Assembly: GCA_030272585.1 (NCBI GenBank) | Contig: BSYQ01000002.1 | Coordinates: forward strand, 2,728,001-2,792,000 | Origin: Bryopsis sp. KO-2023 | Lineage: Eukaryota > Chlorophyta > Ulvophyceae > Bryopsidales > Bryopsidaceae | Reading direction: 5' to 3' | DNA length: 64,000 bases | Shown here: positions 24,386-36,600 of the stretch, piece by piece | Layout of the letters: each line of letters begins with the position of its first letter | Position numbering within the stretch: position 1 is the first letter of the stretch | Notes under the pieces: model-generated | What the model was told of the DNA's origin: nothing | Databases searched by the model: none | The model's input: the letters and a program-made list of their open reading frames with translations, nothing else | Position numbers and translations under genes: made by a program

Positions 24386-24397
24386 GGTAGTTATGAG

Positions 24398-24794
24398 CAG
24401 ACATGGGCTGAGACCCCTGTGCACAGGACAGGACAGAACAGACTGTCTGTTCTGTGCACAGGGTCAGACCTGTGTTGCACATGCGCACAGACCTGTACAG
24501 CACAGCACAGCACAGACAGGGTCTGTGCATTGTCTGTGCAGGTCTGTGCACAGTCTGTGCAGGTCTGTGCACAGTTTGTGCACAGTCTGTGCAGATTCTG
24601 TGCAGATTCTGTGCAGAGTCTGTGCAGTTCTGTGTTGTGCTGTGCAGTCTGTGCACCTGTGCAGCACAGGTCCGACCTGTGCACAGAACAGACAGTCTGT
24701 CCTGTTCTAGCCTGTGGAATTTCGCAAAACAGGACAGGACAGCACAGGGTGCACAGAACCCGTACAGAACCCTGTCCTGTTCAGCCCATGACTG
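24398..24794. mobile_element. hAT-like element built of CTGTGCA-type repeats
   Basis: The ends are cagacatgggctga and, inverted, cagtcatgggctga (one mismatch in 14). The flanking 8 bp gttatgag occur at 24390-24397 and 24795-24802. Almost the whole interior consists of ctgtgcag/ctgtgcacag words in both orientations, which makes all six frames open; those frames are not genes. This element shares end style and duplication length with the other hAT-like elements but has a completely different internal word. Confidence 0.92.
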
Positions 24795-25177
24795 GTTATG
24801 AGCAAACATTCTCGATAATACAATATCTTATTTTGATAGACCCCGATTGGTTCAAATGAATACTTATGCATACTTTTGTCAAAAGGATGTCCCGGGGTGT
24901 GCGCGAGCTACGATCTGTGCTACCGTGTTTTACAAAATTAATTACGGAAAAGATCGTTACGCTAATTACGGTTTTCGATAAAGTGTAATTAGTTTTTCCG
25001 TTCGATCGCAAAAGCCCTTTGGGAAAACTCCAGTCGCCTGGCCCACCTCAAAACGAACTTTTGGTGCCCTCAGAAAACAGCTGCCACGCGTTTCGAACCC
25101 TTAGAACAAAGCAGCTCACTCACAACGATAATCTCCAGCTCGCACCATAGGGTGACGCAAACTTCTTCACGTTCTCG

Positions 25178-25261
25178 ACGTTCATATACTACGAGAACTT
25201 CTTCACGTTCGAAGTGTATGAACGTCAAGAACGTGAAGAAGTTCGCGAAGTATATGAACGT
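25178..25261. repeat. Near-perfect palindrome inside the TA-flanked element
   Basis: Arms of about 34 nt, for example acgttcatatact against agtatatgaacgt and acttcttcacgttc against gaacgtgaagaagt, surround a short spacer. It could fold into a strong hairpin in RNA or single-stranded DNA. Confidence 0.8.
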
Positions 25262-25501
25262 CGGAAAAACTTCATCGAATGCGCCTGAGACTACGCGCAC
25301 ACTTCTCTCTATTCTCGAATTACCACCCGCAGTTAAAAAGAGCGGTCGATAACATGCAAGAACTCGAAAAAAGCTCACTTGAAGATCGAAGTTCAAGGCG
25401 AGGGAAGTCACAAATGGCACTGCTGACTTCTGAGATAAATAGGCGACGGCCGTTGGGATGTTTAACACTACACACACATATCACCAAAGGTCCGAGAGGT
25501 T

Positions 25502-25831
25502 TTGGGAGAGTTGAGGTGTTCGTTGGAAGAAATTCCGGGACGAACGACGGATTGGTTGTGTGTTTTGGACTTGGCGATAAACAAACTCGTGAAGAATTTC
25601 ATCAAGACCAAGTCCGGAGAATATAATCGCTCGGAAGCTCTTAGGAAAGCTCTTAAGAAATTGGAATTGGATGGTTCTGTCGATGCAACAACCGTTGATA
25701 ATAGGGACAGTGCACTCAAGCCCCTTTTGGGAAGGTGGTACACGGATTTGTGGGCATGGATGAAAAGCAAAAAGAGCTCCGTGGTCAATGATTGGAAAAA
25801 AATGGAGGAAAATATGAGGCACTTTGACTGA
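25502..25831 (+). CDS. Hypothetical protein inside the TA-flanked element
   Basis: A frame of about 109 codons encodes a basic, probably helical protein containing SGEYNRSEALRKALKKLELD and, near the C terminus, WYTDLWAWMKSKKSSVV. I recognise no family. It overlaps a second open frame (25279-25626) in another phase, and neither has clear initiation or splice evidence. If real, it would be cargo or an accessory protein of the surrounding element; otherwise it is a chance frame. No ATG is obvious at its 5' end. Confidence 0.3.
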   Translation: MGELRCSLEEIPGRTTDWLCVLDLAINKLVKNFIKTKSGEYNRSEALRKALKKLELDGSVDATTVDNRDSALKPLLGRWYTDLWAWMKSKKSSVVNDWKKMEENMRHFD

Positions 25832-25973
25832 AACTAAGGAGTGTGTTTGTTTGCTAGTCGTTTGCTGGGTTGGAAAAATTAATTACAATCTTGGGACGAT
25901 CGTAATTAATTCTTTCGTAATTATTTTTGGGCGTAACACGTTTTTCCGTAATTAATTTTGTAAAACACGGTAT

Positions 25974-26118
25974 GGGTACCAACAGCTCGTGGTGTTGTGG
26001 ATACGTTCAAAATTACTCATGGTGTGTGCTTGATGCAAACGAAACGAACATTCTTACAAGAGGTTCACTCGCGTTCATAAAGTCATCAGAGATCGAGTGT
26101 TACGGAAGCTTGTTAACA
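25974..26118 (+). repeat. Direct duplication, copy 1
   Basis: It matches 26216-26372 in the same orientation; the shared core includes attactcatggtgtgtgctt and gatgcaaacgaaacga. It begins right at the edge of the TA-flanked element. Confidence 0.8.
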
Positions 26119-26215
26119 ACACTTTTGTTTGTCCCGTTAATGAGAGAGTGAATGTCACGACTGAACTAATGTAACAGTGTGAGATAAACACATATTACGA
26201 ACTCAAGTAAACTGT

Positions 26216-26372
26216 GCGTACCAATTGCTCGTGTTGTTGTGGATAGGTTGAAAATTACTCATGGTGTGTGCTTGATGCAAACGAAACGAAAATTCCAAGA
26301 CGAAAATTTAGACGAAAGTCCAAGCCGTGCACTCACGTTCACAAAGCTTACCAGAGATCGAGTATTACGGCG
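26216..26372 (+). repeat. Direct duplication, copy 2
   Basis: Partner of 25974-26118, 242 bp downstream. Both copies end in a related peptide-coding phrase, RDRVLRKLV versus RDRVLRRPV, which suggests the duplicated unit was once coding. Confidence 0.8.
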
Positions 26373-26545
26373 GCCGGTCGCTACATTGGGTCCTTGTTTC
26401 TTGAATCCGGAATCAAGATGGGGAACTCACTCATCGTGGTCGACCGTAGGAGGGTCGAATATTTTCCTTCCACGCTATAAATGTCACATAAAAACAGGCG
26501 AGCAATCCCCTTTTTTCCGGAAAACCGTGGTTTTTTGTTACACAA

Positions 26546-27551
26546 ATGAACATTACGGGGAAGTTCACGTCGTCTGACTCGCTAACAAGATGGACTTATA
26601 TGTGGAAGACAATGGATTCACTTTTCACTAAAGTGATGTCTTATACCCCTTTCACGAACACTAAACCAAACATGACGCTTTACGACACGAATAATCAAGT
26701 TTTGATTAAAGAATTAGTACGACATTGCGGAACAAACTTTTTTATGCAACGTACTGTTTATCGCCGCCAAAGGGATAGACCCATCAATACATGCGTGGTA
26801 TCGACCACATACCTGAGACACCTCCGAGGTGCTCCTTTGCCTCTACGTCCCAAGTTTTGAGCAAAATTGAGGGAGTTCGGTAAGGCCTACGATCTTGGGG
26901 AGCACAAGACCTCGAATAAGCTCGCTTGCATGGTATGCACCCTGTTCAGAGTTCCCGTTGTCCTTTTCGATTGCTCAAGGACCCGATTGCTTGTTAAGAA
27001 CGAAGATGTAGATCTTTCCGATGCGCGAGAAGAATATGAAGGATTACTACTCACGTATTAACGTTTATCCGCTGAGTTCGCTTATTCATTTTATATTCAA
27101 TTTTTTTCCTTATCGCATGAATCTATATCGATTACAGGTACAAAATCTCGCTTTCCTCGTTCTAGGGGCTTGTTCATAATCCTCCCTTTTCGAAACAAGT
27201 TCCCCACCACCTACGTTAAGTTAAACGGGCCCCATGACATCCCCAAACTTAAGGATTTTCTTATGTTACATTATAGTTCACCTGGAATTGTGAGGGCTCC
27301 ACAGAAAGTAGTATTCACATGGTAAGGCACTAACTATTCGAACGAACAATTTAGCCATCTGAATATAGACGTTTGTAGATCGTATGGATGCAACCGGGGC
27401 TCATTGTTGTTTTTGTCAAAGTCGGCCACTATTGAGATAGTGAGGAATTACACTCTTTCTCCCCTTGCTAGGAGCGAGATGGTTACGAACGATCATCGAC
27501 CTCCCGATGAGTTCCCGAATGAAGCAAGGTACTCGCCGACCTTATGCTAAA
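26546..27551 (+). pseudogene. Long decayed open frame, unknown family
   Basis: One plus-strand frame is open for about 1 kb apart from three stop codons (about 26858, 27059 and 27322). The segments read as plausible protein, for example KLACMVCTLFRVPVVLFDC and PHDIPKLKDFLMLHYSSPG. I do not recognise a family. Adjacent frames at 26239-26577 and 27680-28023 are also unusually open, so a decayed multi-gene or spliced locus is likely. Confidence 0.4.
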
Positions 27552-27679
27552 ATCGTTATTAAAGTGAACCATTTACTGGGAACTATACATGTGCGGCATC
27601 ATAGGACTTCCTTTTGCTTCCGTGCAATTGCATTTAATGGATATCGCAACAACCATTCCTGGCTTTTTGCATCATGGGG

Positions 27680-28026
27680 GATAGAAAGATTTAGAAGATC
27701 CGTGCAAATTCTCAGAGCGGTACAACAAAAGTGAGAAGGACGTGACAAAACAGCGTTTAGCAATCGTGCACGAGATGCAGAAGGTTTCGGAGTTGTGTCG
27801 AGCCCCGACCTGTCTTAAGCTTCCTACTAAGATTGCCGAGACGGTGGTGGTCGATCAAGCTTTCCTAGTGACGATCGAAAAGATCGTGAAAGAAGGAAAC
27901 GATAACGGTCTTCTCATGAATCTGTTTCGAGTCAAGAACCGGTTTTTTATTCCGCTCGAAGTCGTGGCGGAGGCTTGCCTTCCGCCCAAAGATTTGCGTA
28001 AAAAAATAGGAGACCAACGAAGATAG
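27680..28026 (+). CDS. Hypothetical protein
   Basis: The frame is open from the stop at 27677 and encodes about 115 residues, including SERYNKSEKDVTKQRLAIVH and LRVKNRFFIPLEVV-like segments (actual FRVKNRFFIPLEVVAEACL). It ends KKIGDQRR. The composition is soluble and helical, with no motif I can assign. The first ATG is not obvious, so the 5' part may be an internal exon. It may be the least damaged piece of the 26-28 kb locus. Confidence 0.35.
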
Positions 28027-31000
28027 AAGGATAGAGAAAACTCATTACAACCATCTCTCTTTTTTCCCTACTATATTTATCCCTAAAGGCTACGCTTGAT
28101 AGGGCGCCCTCTTCCCACCTTATGCATCGCTTTGGGTTAATAGAAAGATTTCCCCCTCATCTTGCAAGACCCACCGTTAGGCAAATGGTGTTTTCGCGTT
28201 TGCATGCACATATTTTGACGTTAAATCATATTCATCACACGAGAGTTACGTCCGATTTCTTCGAGAAGGAAGAAAACTCCCTTGTAGGGTTAATACAAGT
28301 CGCCCAGAGAAAGACCTTCTGATAAAGAGTCGAAAATAATCGATTGGATCGGTTCACAAGCGAGATGCCGTTTGATAGAGAAAAGTGCACAAGAGACGAT
28401 CTTGATACACAAGTGTTTCGTTCGAGGAGCAAGCCTACACATTTATCTAGCAAGAAAGAATACTTTAGAGAATATTAGGGGCGAGTTGGCCGGATAATGT
28501 CCGCAGACAGCAACATTGATTCAGTGGGGGGGGGGATAGTCAAGAGTTTATCGAGGTAAAAGGGTTCAAGTCGACAAGGGATGAAGAGGATACTTATTAC
28601 GGTAAAAAGAATACACAAGAAGACGTTGGTATAAGCAAGTTCAAGTCGACTTGAGAGGATATATGATTCTTTATACGGTAAAAAGAATACTCAAAAGGGA
28701 CATCGGGGTGATAGTGTGAAGGCAACCAAATAACGAGCCTCCTTGATCTATATAGGAAGAGAAAGAGTATTTCCTAAAATAGCAACAGGGTGGAAAGACG
28801 AGTTTATAAAATGGCAAGACGACCATACAAGGGGAAATGCTTAAGGTGTTTTTCTTAGGTGCTAAGGCAAGTTGAAACGACAAAAAAGCTTTGCCATACC
28901 TAGTTTTGTAACAGACTTCACAACTTCCAACGTGCCGTAATAAGTTAACATCTCATGATAGGCAAGCCGAGTTCAAGACGACCAACTCAAGGCAAAGTAC
29001 TAGGAATATATCGATATTATGGATAATCATTGACGGAGGAAGTAGCTTGAATGTTGAGCATCGATATAATGACTCATCCTTGATGAGGTCAGCATCTTGA
29101 ATATCACCGAAGCGAGTGATCAAAATATTATAGTAATTGGCACACATCGATCCAAAATTACAATATTGACTACCGAGGGAAAAAAGATAGATGCCTATCA
29201 TCCCCCTTACTCATAGCTTCTGTTTTCGGCTTCTGTTTTCGATTGCGGTGGAAGTATTCGGACGTTTTTTAAGATTCGATGGGTGTTTTCGGACATCCCC
29301 ATATTGAAATGTATTTATAGTGCCTTTTTGCGTAGAGATCACTTTTTTTTTAATCACTTTCACAAGGCGTCTCAACTATTTAAAAAAAAAAGAAAAGAGA
29401 GTAAAAGAAGTAGAACAGTTTTCTTACTCTTTTTCAAACTTCTTCACGTTCAAGGAAAAGGAAAGTTAAGTGAAAGGGAAGTCACCTCGCTTTCACTTAA
29501 CTTTCCTTTCCCTTTTCCTTTCTTTTTTTTTTGTCTTACCTTTGGGTTTTACATACGGGTTTTGTGGTGTTTCTCGAGAATATATATATATATTTTTTTT
29601 AATTACTTTTTGTCCTATTTTCAGGACAGTCTTCGATTGCGAGTGGGAAATAATCCTCCACCCCCACCCCCATCCCGAAAAGCAAAAGAAAGAAAGAAAA
29701 AGAAAGCGTCACCTGTATGACAGTCATGCGGATTGTGGTGCTTCCCCTCTCCTTATCTTTTTTTTTCGACTTTGATTCAGCCCAGCGAAAAAAAGTCGAC
29801 CTTCGTTTTTCTTCGGGCGATATTTTTTCAGATCCTCTGAGTGACCTAGGGGGGGAAAACAAAAATCCAACCATCTGGATTCTTTTTCATTTGAAGCAAT
29901 CAGAGAATATTATCATTATTAATTTTTTTATTATTATTTTGACTTCTGGAAAAAGCCAGCACCTCCGCCTCATTTTTCTTTTAATTTTTGCTTCTTCTTT
30001 AATCAGTAAATTATTGTTCCAGTTCTGGTGAGTTAATAATTAAAAAAAAAGAAATTAAGCTAAATAAAAAAAAAATCACATCAAAGGAGCTAAAGAAAAA
30101 AGCTGTTGGAAATAAGAAAGGTTTTGAAAAAAAAATTGAGAAAAAATGAAGCAAAAATTGCTAGGGAGCGAATTCCGCATCCGTGAATAAATTTGACCCC
30201 CAAAAAAAAGAATTATTTCTCGAGTAATATATTCTCAGGTGGTTTTTTTTTCAATTTTCTTTTTTTCTCAAACCCCCCCCCCCCTCTTGGGAAAAAGTCA
30301 CTCTTTCTTTTTATTTTCTCTATTTTTTCAAAAAAGGACAATGTCATGCACACACACACCCCGGGTAAAAAAAGTAAAAAAAAAATACCAACAAACCCTA
30401 AAAAGCCTGAAAACCCAGTAGAAAAAAAAACAAAAAAAAACAGACCTTTGGCGAGGGATATCCTCAGGTGGCAGGCAGCAACACTCAGCAATTTCCATTT
30501 TTCCCAATTCCTGTGGAAAAAGAGAGAGAGAGAAAGATGGGTTTTCAGCTTTCTTTTTTTTCCCTGGAGCGTAAAATGGAAAAAGAGAAAAAGGCGGTGT
30601 GGAAGCCTGGAGAAAAAAAAAAGGAAAAAAAAAAAAGATTAACTTTTTATAAAGTTAATATAAAACTATTTATATTTTACTAGAAATCCGAAAAAATCGT
30701 CTGTTGGGTGTTTCTTTTTTTGGGGGGGGGGAGGTCAGAAAAAAAAATTAACCTGTTTTCTATTTTATTCTCACTCTATTTTTGGGTATCTCACCACGAC
30801 TGACTGGGAGGATATTTTTCAAAAATTGGAATGGCATTCTTAATTTTTTTTTTGGGAGGGGGGGCCAAATAAATAAAACAAACTGTGGATTGTTTTTTTG
30901 CTTGAAACAAGAAAATAACAAAAAAAAGGAGAAGAAAGTATAGGTCACTTTTATCTCAGAATATCTTATATAAAGATAAAGAAAAGAAAAATCAGACTGT

Positions 31001-31690
31001 CCCTTATTTTATTTTTTTTTAAATAGATAAAATAATATAATAAAATGGGCAACAGGGATACAACTATTTTGTTTATAATTTCCTGTTTTCATACATTTAC
31101 TTCCCTTTTTAATTATTTTTATTTCCTATTTTTGTTTTTTTTTTTTGGGGGGGGGGGTTAAAGGGAAACAGAGAAAAGAAAACTTGAAGAAGAACTGTCA
31201 GGATTTTTATTTTTTCAATTTGCTGCCCACACACTTCACTTTTTTTCCCTTTTTCGTTCCCCTTTTATTTTTAGTTTTTTGCTGTCGAAAACCACTGCAC
31301 CTCATTCTAAAAATAATTCGAAAAAGAAAAAAAGCTCCATCCCGCTTGCGATCCTTTTCGACGACCTCCCCCTGCGCATCGAGAAAGAAAAAAAGAACAA
31401 GAAACGAGCAAGCAGTTAACAAAAAAATCAAAACAGAAAGAAGAAAGAAAAACCACACGCAGAGCTCTTTCTTTCATCATTTTCGATTCGAAATCCATTT
31501 CACCGGGGCGACCGCCGTTCGGCAGACCATTTTCCTTCCTACCTTTCTCGCCGCTCGTTCATTTTTTTTTCTCGACCCCTTTCCTCGTACGCACGCTTTA
31601 GCGCTCCATGTCGCGGAAAAAAAAGAAAAACCGAGAAACGAGTCTGAAAAATGATCAACGGGGGGTCGTTCTCACAACCCCCCCCCCCCC
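28027..31690. other. Homopolymer-rich non-coding transition zone
   Basis: From about 29.3 kb onward the sequence is dominated by A and T runs, purine/pyrimidine tracts and long G or C runs (for example 30277-30290, 30720-30730, 31147-31158 and 31679-31691). Open frames here are runs of Lys, Phe or Pro and look non-coding. It separates the repeat-rich left part from the gene-rich right part. Confidence 0.6.
29460..29506. repeat. Perfect 17-bp hairpin
   Basis: ggaaagttaagtgaaag at 29460-29476 is followed, after 13 nt, by its exact reverse complement at 29490-29506. On the plus strand T-runs follow, but its role is unknown. Confidence 0.8.
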
Positions 31691-33220
31691 TTAACCGTTA
31701 CACGTGACGGCGTTATCTCGAATGCAAGATTCGGGAGAGGAGTGGGGAAGGAAAACTGACTGGACTTTTTCTGTCCATCCGCGGGATGTGCCTGTGCGCG
31801 CATGGGGCGCCGTTCTTCCACAACCAACGCTCGTTCCGTTAGCAAGCGTTCGTTCGTTCAAAATCTGAATATCCCCGACTCCTTCCACGTCTGACATGCG
31901 GACTGCGTCACAGACCGACTGGCGGCGCTGCTGTCTGACGGTCGAACGGCGCGGCCGCTCGTTTTTCGGGGGTGTTGAACTCACGAGAATTGTGGGAAGG
32001 ACGGTTAGAATGAACGAATATGAAAGAGAGTGGACCATTGTATCGAACAACTTCTAACACATGACATTGACGACTTTCGACGCCACAGGAACTGGCATCG
32101 ACAACAGGGGTGAAAAAAAAAAGGACAGTGTTGTACCCAGGAAGTTGGTGTCGTGACTGTGCGACAGTCGCAAGGATGAATCCATCTGTCGAATTCACTT
32201 TTTTTATCAGTAAAAAGTACGACCCCTGTTCCAACCAAAGTTCCTTGAAACACCACAAAACCGGAGTTCTAACTGCTTAAACTGCACAGAAACCACCCAA
32301 CTGAATTACCCCTTTCCACATCTCCACATGGTTCGTTAATTGCCTTTTTTAAAGGTCATTGTTGTAAGAGTTTCAACGTTCCAACAACAGGGGCTGATGC
32401 GAGCGCAGGGAATCAACCAAACAAAAATATCACCAGCTGTCTGCAGACATGCCAGGCCTGTAGCATCAGGGGCATACGAAGAGAAACACCCCAGCCAGCA
32501 AGTTGTAGGTGAGTGGAAGCTGCATGAGGAGCCAAACGAGCGGCATACTCGCGCTTGTAAAAGCGGCCGCCACCCACCCACCGGCTGGAGCGTTTCACCA
32601 ATCAACCAACAATAGTGCAAAACATGCCAGGCCAGATTCTTCGCATCGGGCGTAAGCGGTTCACCACTGCCAGCCCCCTCTACGGTGGAGGGGCTGTGGA
32701 GGATTACACGCACCACGCCAACATGGTAGCACGCCGAGTAAACCCAATGCAGGAGCTATACGACTTCTGACCTCTGGGTTAAGTGGCAACTGAGCAGAGA
32801 CCAGCCAAGGAGCGATAGAGTGCACGTGCGGATGGGTCTCCGGAAGGTGTCATTATGTTGAAAACTTCTCCCTGTGAATCCCCCTGGCAGGATTTCCATC
32901 GGGTTTCTCTTTTTTCTTCTTTAGGGGGGCTATGCTAATCTTAGTTAAGATTGATATGGACCAGTCAAACCACCACCTCGATACAAACTCGAGCATGTCA
33001 ACAGTCGAGCATTCATAGAGCATCTGTCTAACCCAACCCATTGTTTGTGCATCCTATTGTACAGCTCAGTAACTTTCTTGGAGTTATCCCACTCAAAATT
33101 CTGTTTGTTTTCTTACATCCCACTGTGTTTGTGCTTTCTCACCACCAGTTCTGACTCAACCTTCACTTAGCCATAACTTCTTTTCTCCAGTCCTCAGTTT
33201 CACCCCTGGCGCATGTCTGA
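31691..33220. other. Intergenic stretch, no supported gene
   Basis: GC-richer than its left neighbour. Several open frames of 80-130 codons occur on the minus strand (for example 32050-31691 and 32716-32336) without motifs or consistent splice sites. It may hold untranslated ends of the coiled-coil gene that lies to the right. Confidence 0.35.
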
Positions 33221-33228
33221 CCACCAGC

Positions 33229-33618
33229 TCACAAAGACACAGCCATTATTCTTTCCAAGAAAGAATTTTTTCGGCTATTCGGGTCTTTTTTCTGAGGGCA
33301 CTCCACAGCCCCGTATTGCTGACTGATTTTTCTTATTGAAACCGCGTTGTCAGTAGATCTTCTCAACGCCGCCGCTGACAATTTCACCAGAATTACGTCT
33401 GGGCTCTCATAAGATTTCCGCAAAGTTGCACTTCCAGAATCCATCCACAATTGAAAACGTTTTTCCAGCGGGCCTACAAAAAAGGGTGCTGAAACCGACG
33501 ATCTCAGGAACTGTATGGACGAACGGAACGAGAGTGTCCCTCGTGAGACCTTTTTGTCCCGTGCAATGTTGTAAACTGTTGGTTTTGTTGCTATTGCGCC
33601 GATCACGGCACCGCTCAA
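33229..33618 (-). pseudogene. Possible decayed last exon of the minus-strand coiled-coil gene
   Basis: A 129-codon frame contains phrases weakly similar to the last exon of the 42-49 kb gene, for example DKKVSRGTLSF against KEKQLLGQDTLVL. The similarity is low and broken by frame changes, so this may be a degenerate 3' end or unrelated sequence. Confidence 0.25.
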
Positions 33619-33675
33619 CTCTGGGACTTGATTGAGCCTGTAGACACATGAAAGGACGAATTGTTAGTTTCTTGT

Positions 33676-36600
33676 TCAAAGTTTTTTTTTTTTTTCAACC
33701 AAAACAATGGACAAGCACAGCAAGAACCTGAGAGAAGAAAGCTCCTCAAGACAGGAAAGGATGATGTACAGCTTGGTGGATTCGCTGGGCACTGGCATTT
33801 TAAAGCTCCTTTTGGCAAATCCATTGTGTGCCTCCCATCCAACGTTGCACTTGGATCCAAGTGCAGACCCTCCGGAGGGTCTGCTCCATTTCAGCACTTG
33901 GCAGGAAGGTTTGGTTTCTGCTTCCATATCATTTCTGATCGAGAGGATGGCTTCCGCCTTTCCTGGCATATCATGCGGTTCTTCTTCAACCTTCTACAGA
34001 CCCAAGAGAAACAATTAACTTCCTTCCATCCAGAAAGCGTCACATATTCCATTCAGAACTCAGGAACGTCCACCATAGTTTCAATTGACCTGCGCTGTAG
34101 ACTTCAATCGATTTCTCTCCGACACCATTTTCTCTGCCCAAGCTTTTGCTCCTTCCATGCAATTTACTTCTCCCAGCCGCCTCAAAATAGCTTTCAACTG
34201 AAAGCACAACAGAATAAAATGGCAACGTCAACGACGAGCAAATATTTTTAGGTTTTCTAGACGACTTTTCGTTTTATTCGATCTGCGAGTCTGCAAATTA
34301 TATCACAGCCGCCATGAACTCACCTGTTCTTGCACTATTCTACCGGGCAAACCTCCCTCCTGCACAACCCCGCGATTCGCTTGGTTGATGCGATCCACAT
34401 CCTTCTCCTTCGTGCCTCTTAAAACTTCTATCCAAGATATCACATCTTTTTTGATGTTCTTTTCCACAGCCCCGACGCTGTGTCCGGACCCGAACGTCTC
34501 GGTTTCTTTTCTCAACTTCCCAATGTCTTCTTGGCATTTTGCGAGCTCTTGCTGAAGATCAGCCTTTTGGGTTTCTAGATCATCGCTGGCATGCTGGAGG
34601 TGTTCCATCTGATATGAAACAGAAAACACCTCATGATGGGGGACCTGGGGTTCTGCCAATACCTGCAAAACCAGAAAAGAACTACAAAAGAACTAAAAAT
34701 GTATGTACATTTTATCCATTCATTGATTTTTTAGTTGGATTCTTGTCTTCCCTAAAGCTCAAAGTGAACAGGAGGAGGAAGGGGGGCAGAATGCATTCTG
34801 CCTCATCAATGGTTAGAAATAACACAACCTGTGAGACTACTGATTCCGAAACAAACAGACATTCCCATCCCAGTGTAATTTGTCAAAATGATCCCAGGGG
34901 CTCGATAACATCAACACACACCCCATCGCAGAGACAGCCGAGATTGGGGAAAAAAATAAATGACCTGTTGCTTGGTGACCTCTTGTTGCTGGTTGTCGTT
35001 CGGCTCGCGAAAAGCTTCCATTTTCTTCCCGAAGTCTTCGACAGTTGTTCTGAGTCCTTCGACCTCCCAGAGCACATTGATCACGTTCTCCTAGAAAACA
35101 AAAACGCACGCACGATGTGAAACCATTGCTGCAACAAGATTCAGTCTATCACAGTGTGGACCTTCAAGGTTTCAAGTTAATGCAAGTAAAATCTGTTTAT
35201 AATAGAAAATGAAACTAATTATTCCTTTTGGAATGCTTTTCACTGGGAGTATGTGTGTGTGCGCTCCTCACTTGAGCGGCAAGTTGCTGATGCAAGTATA
35301 CCAAGACGCCTGGCATGAACGAAATCTCGCTCTCCGTTTTTTCTTCTAGGGAGTCGTTCCACATTTTTTCGAACGCCACATTTGCTGGTTGAAGTTTCCC
35401 TGAGCAAAGTCACAACGGAAGAAAACCTCATCACATTTTCGAGAGACATTTTATCAGTCTTTAATCCAAACAACGACACGACTTCACGACCCCTGAAGAG
35501 GTCACCGAGTTTCGCCACTCTTGGTCGACATCTGTTCGCAAGTCCGGGCGGTAGAAATTATGTGTCTGTGGGATTCTCTGTTTCTCTCTATGTCTGGTAT
35601 GTGCGTGTATTACGTTGTTTCTTTTACCTTGCTCATTCACAGATAATCGCCAACTGGAGATACGTCGCTTTGGAACCGGATGCGAACCAGACAGACTACT
35701 CGATCCAACTATCGAACAGTAGCTCAAATCGAATTGATTCACTCCCAGGGCGCTGTGAAGTCGATCGAACTTCAGAATGGAGGGGCTGCTCGCACGAGCG
35801 TCAGGTTGGCTTTCGTAGAACGGGTTAGTCCTGACCGTAAAGAGGGTGCTGGGCGGTATTTTGTTGGGAACTCCGAGTAACCTGATTTTTCTGGACGACA
35901 CCACGATGCACCCTCCTTCTTGCTACTTATTTTCTTAATGACAATTTTGTGGGGGGTTTTTATTTATTTTTCTTTGCGAGATACCATTTCATTTTTCTCT
36001 TGCACTTTTCACTATGTACGTTTTCATCTCCCCTTCCCCAAATGCACAAAGCCTACCGATTTTTCTGTCCAATCGTTCCAATCTTTGTTTCCTATCAAGC
36101 GCTCAATCCCACAGTGAAACTCACCTGTGATGCTGTCGGTCTGGTCAACATCCGGACTCGCCACCGACGATAACCTCGCTTTCTCCAGGTGCTTCATTGA
36201 CATTTGCCCCGTCGTTAACTGCCCCGCGTACTGAATGGAGAGCATCAAAGTCCTCAACTTCAGGGAACCCCTCACACTCGCAACATTGGCCATACTCGTC
36301 GTGTTCTCTAACGATAAATCTCCCAGATGATCTGCTCTTCTCTCGTGTAGGGCGTGTCGCAAATCGTGTGGCCCCCTGACAAGTGAAACCTCGCACAATA
36401 CGCCCTCGCAAGCTTCAGTGATTGTGGAATTGACGTCGTAGGGAATCGTTGGTCCCCCCCATTGCTCTCTGGATCGAAGCTGCATCTGCTGAAGGATTTC
36501 TAGATCAGACTCAAGTCTGCTGTTGTCAGTGTTCATCCTTCCCATGATACTGCGCAGCTCCACCGATTCTCCGGGTGGAGAAGCATCCGGTTGCGTTCCC

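Larger units (their letters stand above)
24923..25970. mobile_element. TA-flanked element with long inverted ends
   Basis: The sequence taccgtgttttacaaaatta and its 11-base continuation (24921-24951) recur as a perfect 31-bp inverted copy at 25942-25972. If the outer TA is the target duplication, the element is about 1,048 bp, as for Tc1/mariner- or Stowaway-type elements. The interior has an 84-nt near-palindrome at 25178-25261 and an open frame at 25502-25831. No DDE/DDD transposase signature is visible, so it is either non-autonomous or carries unknown cargo. Confidence 0.75.

Noticed and set aside
24419-24859. Long open frames on both strands, rich in His, Cys, Gln and Thr
   Set aside because: They arise because the short internal word of the hAT-like element is open in every frame; no single frame shows a protein signature.
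26546-27551. Alternative genetic code with stops read as amino acids
   Set aside because: Some frames here look open if TAA/TAG are reassigned, but the intact genes at 40-60 kb end normally at standard stops and show no internal ones. Decay is the better explanation.
30193-30642. 149-codon frame of Lys, Phe and Pro runs
   Set aside because: It is a translation of A, T and C homopolymers, with no complexity expected of a protein.
32336-32716. 126-codon minus-strand frame rich in Cys and Trp
   Set aside because: No motif, no splice partners, and an equally long open frame exists on the opposite strand.
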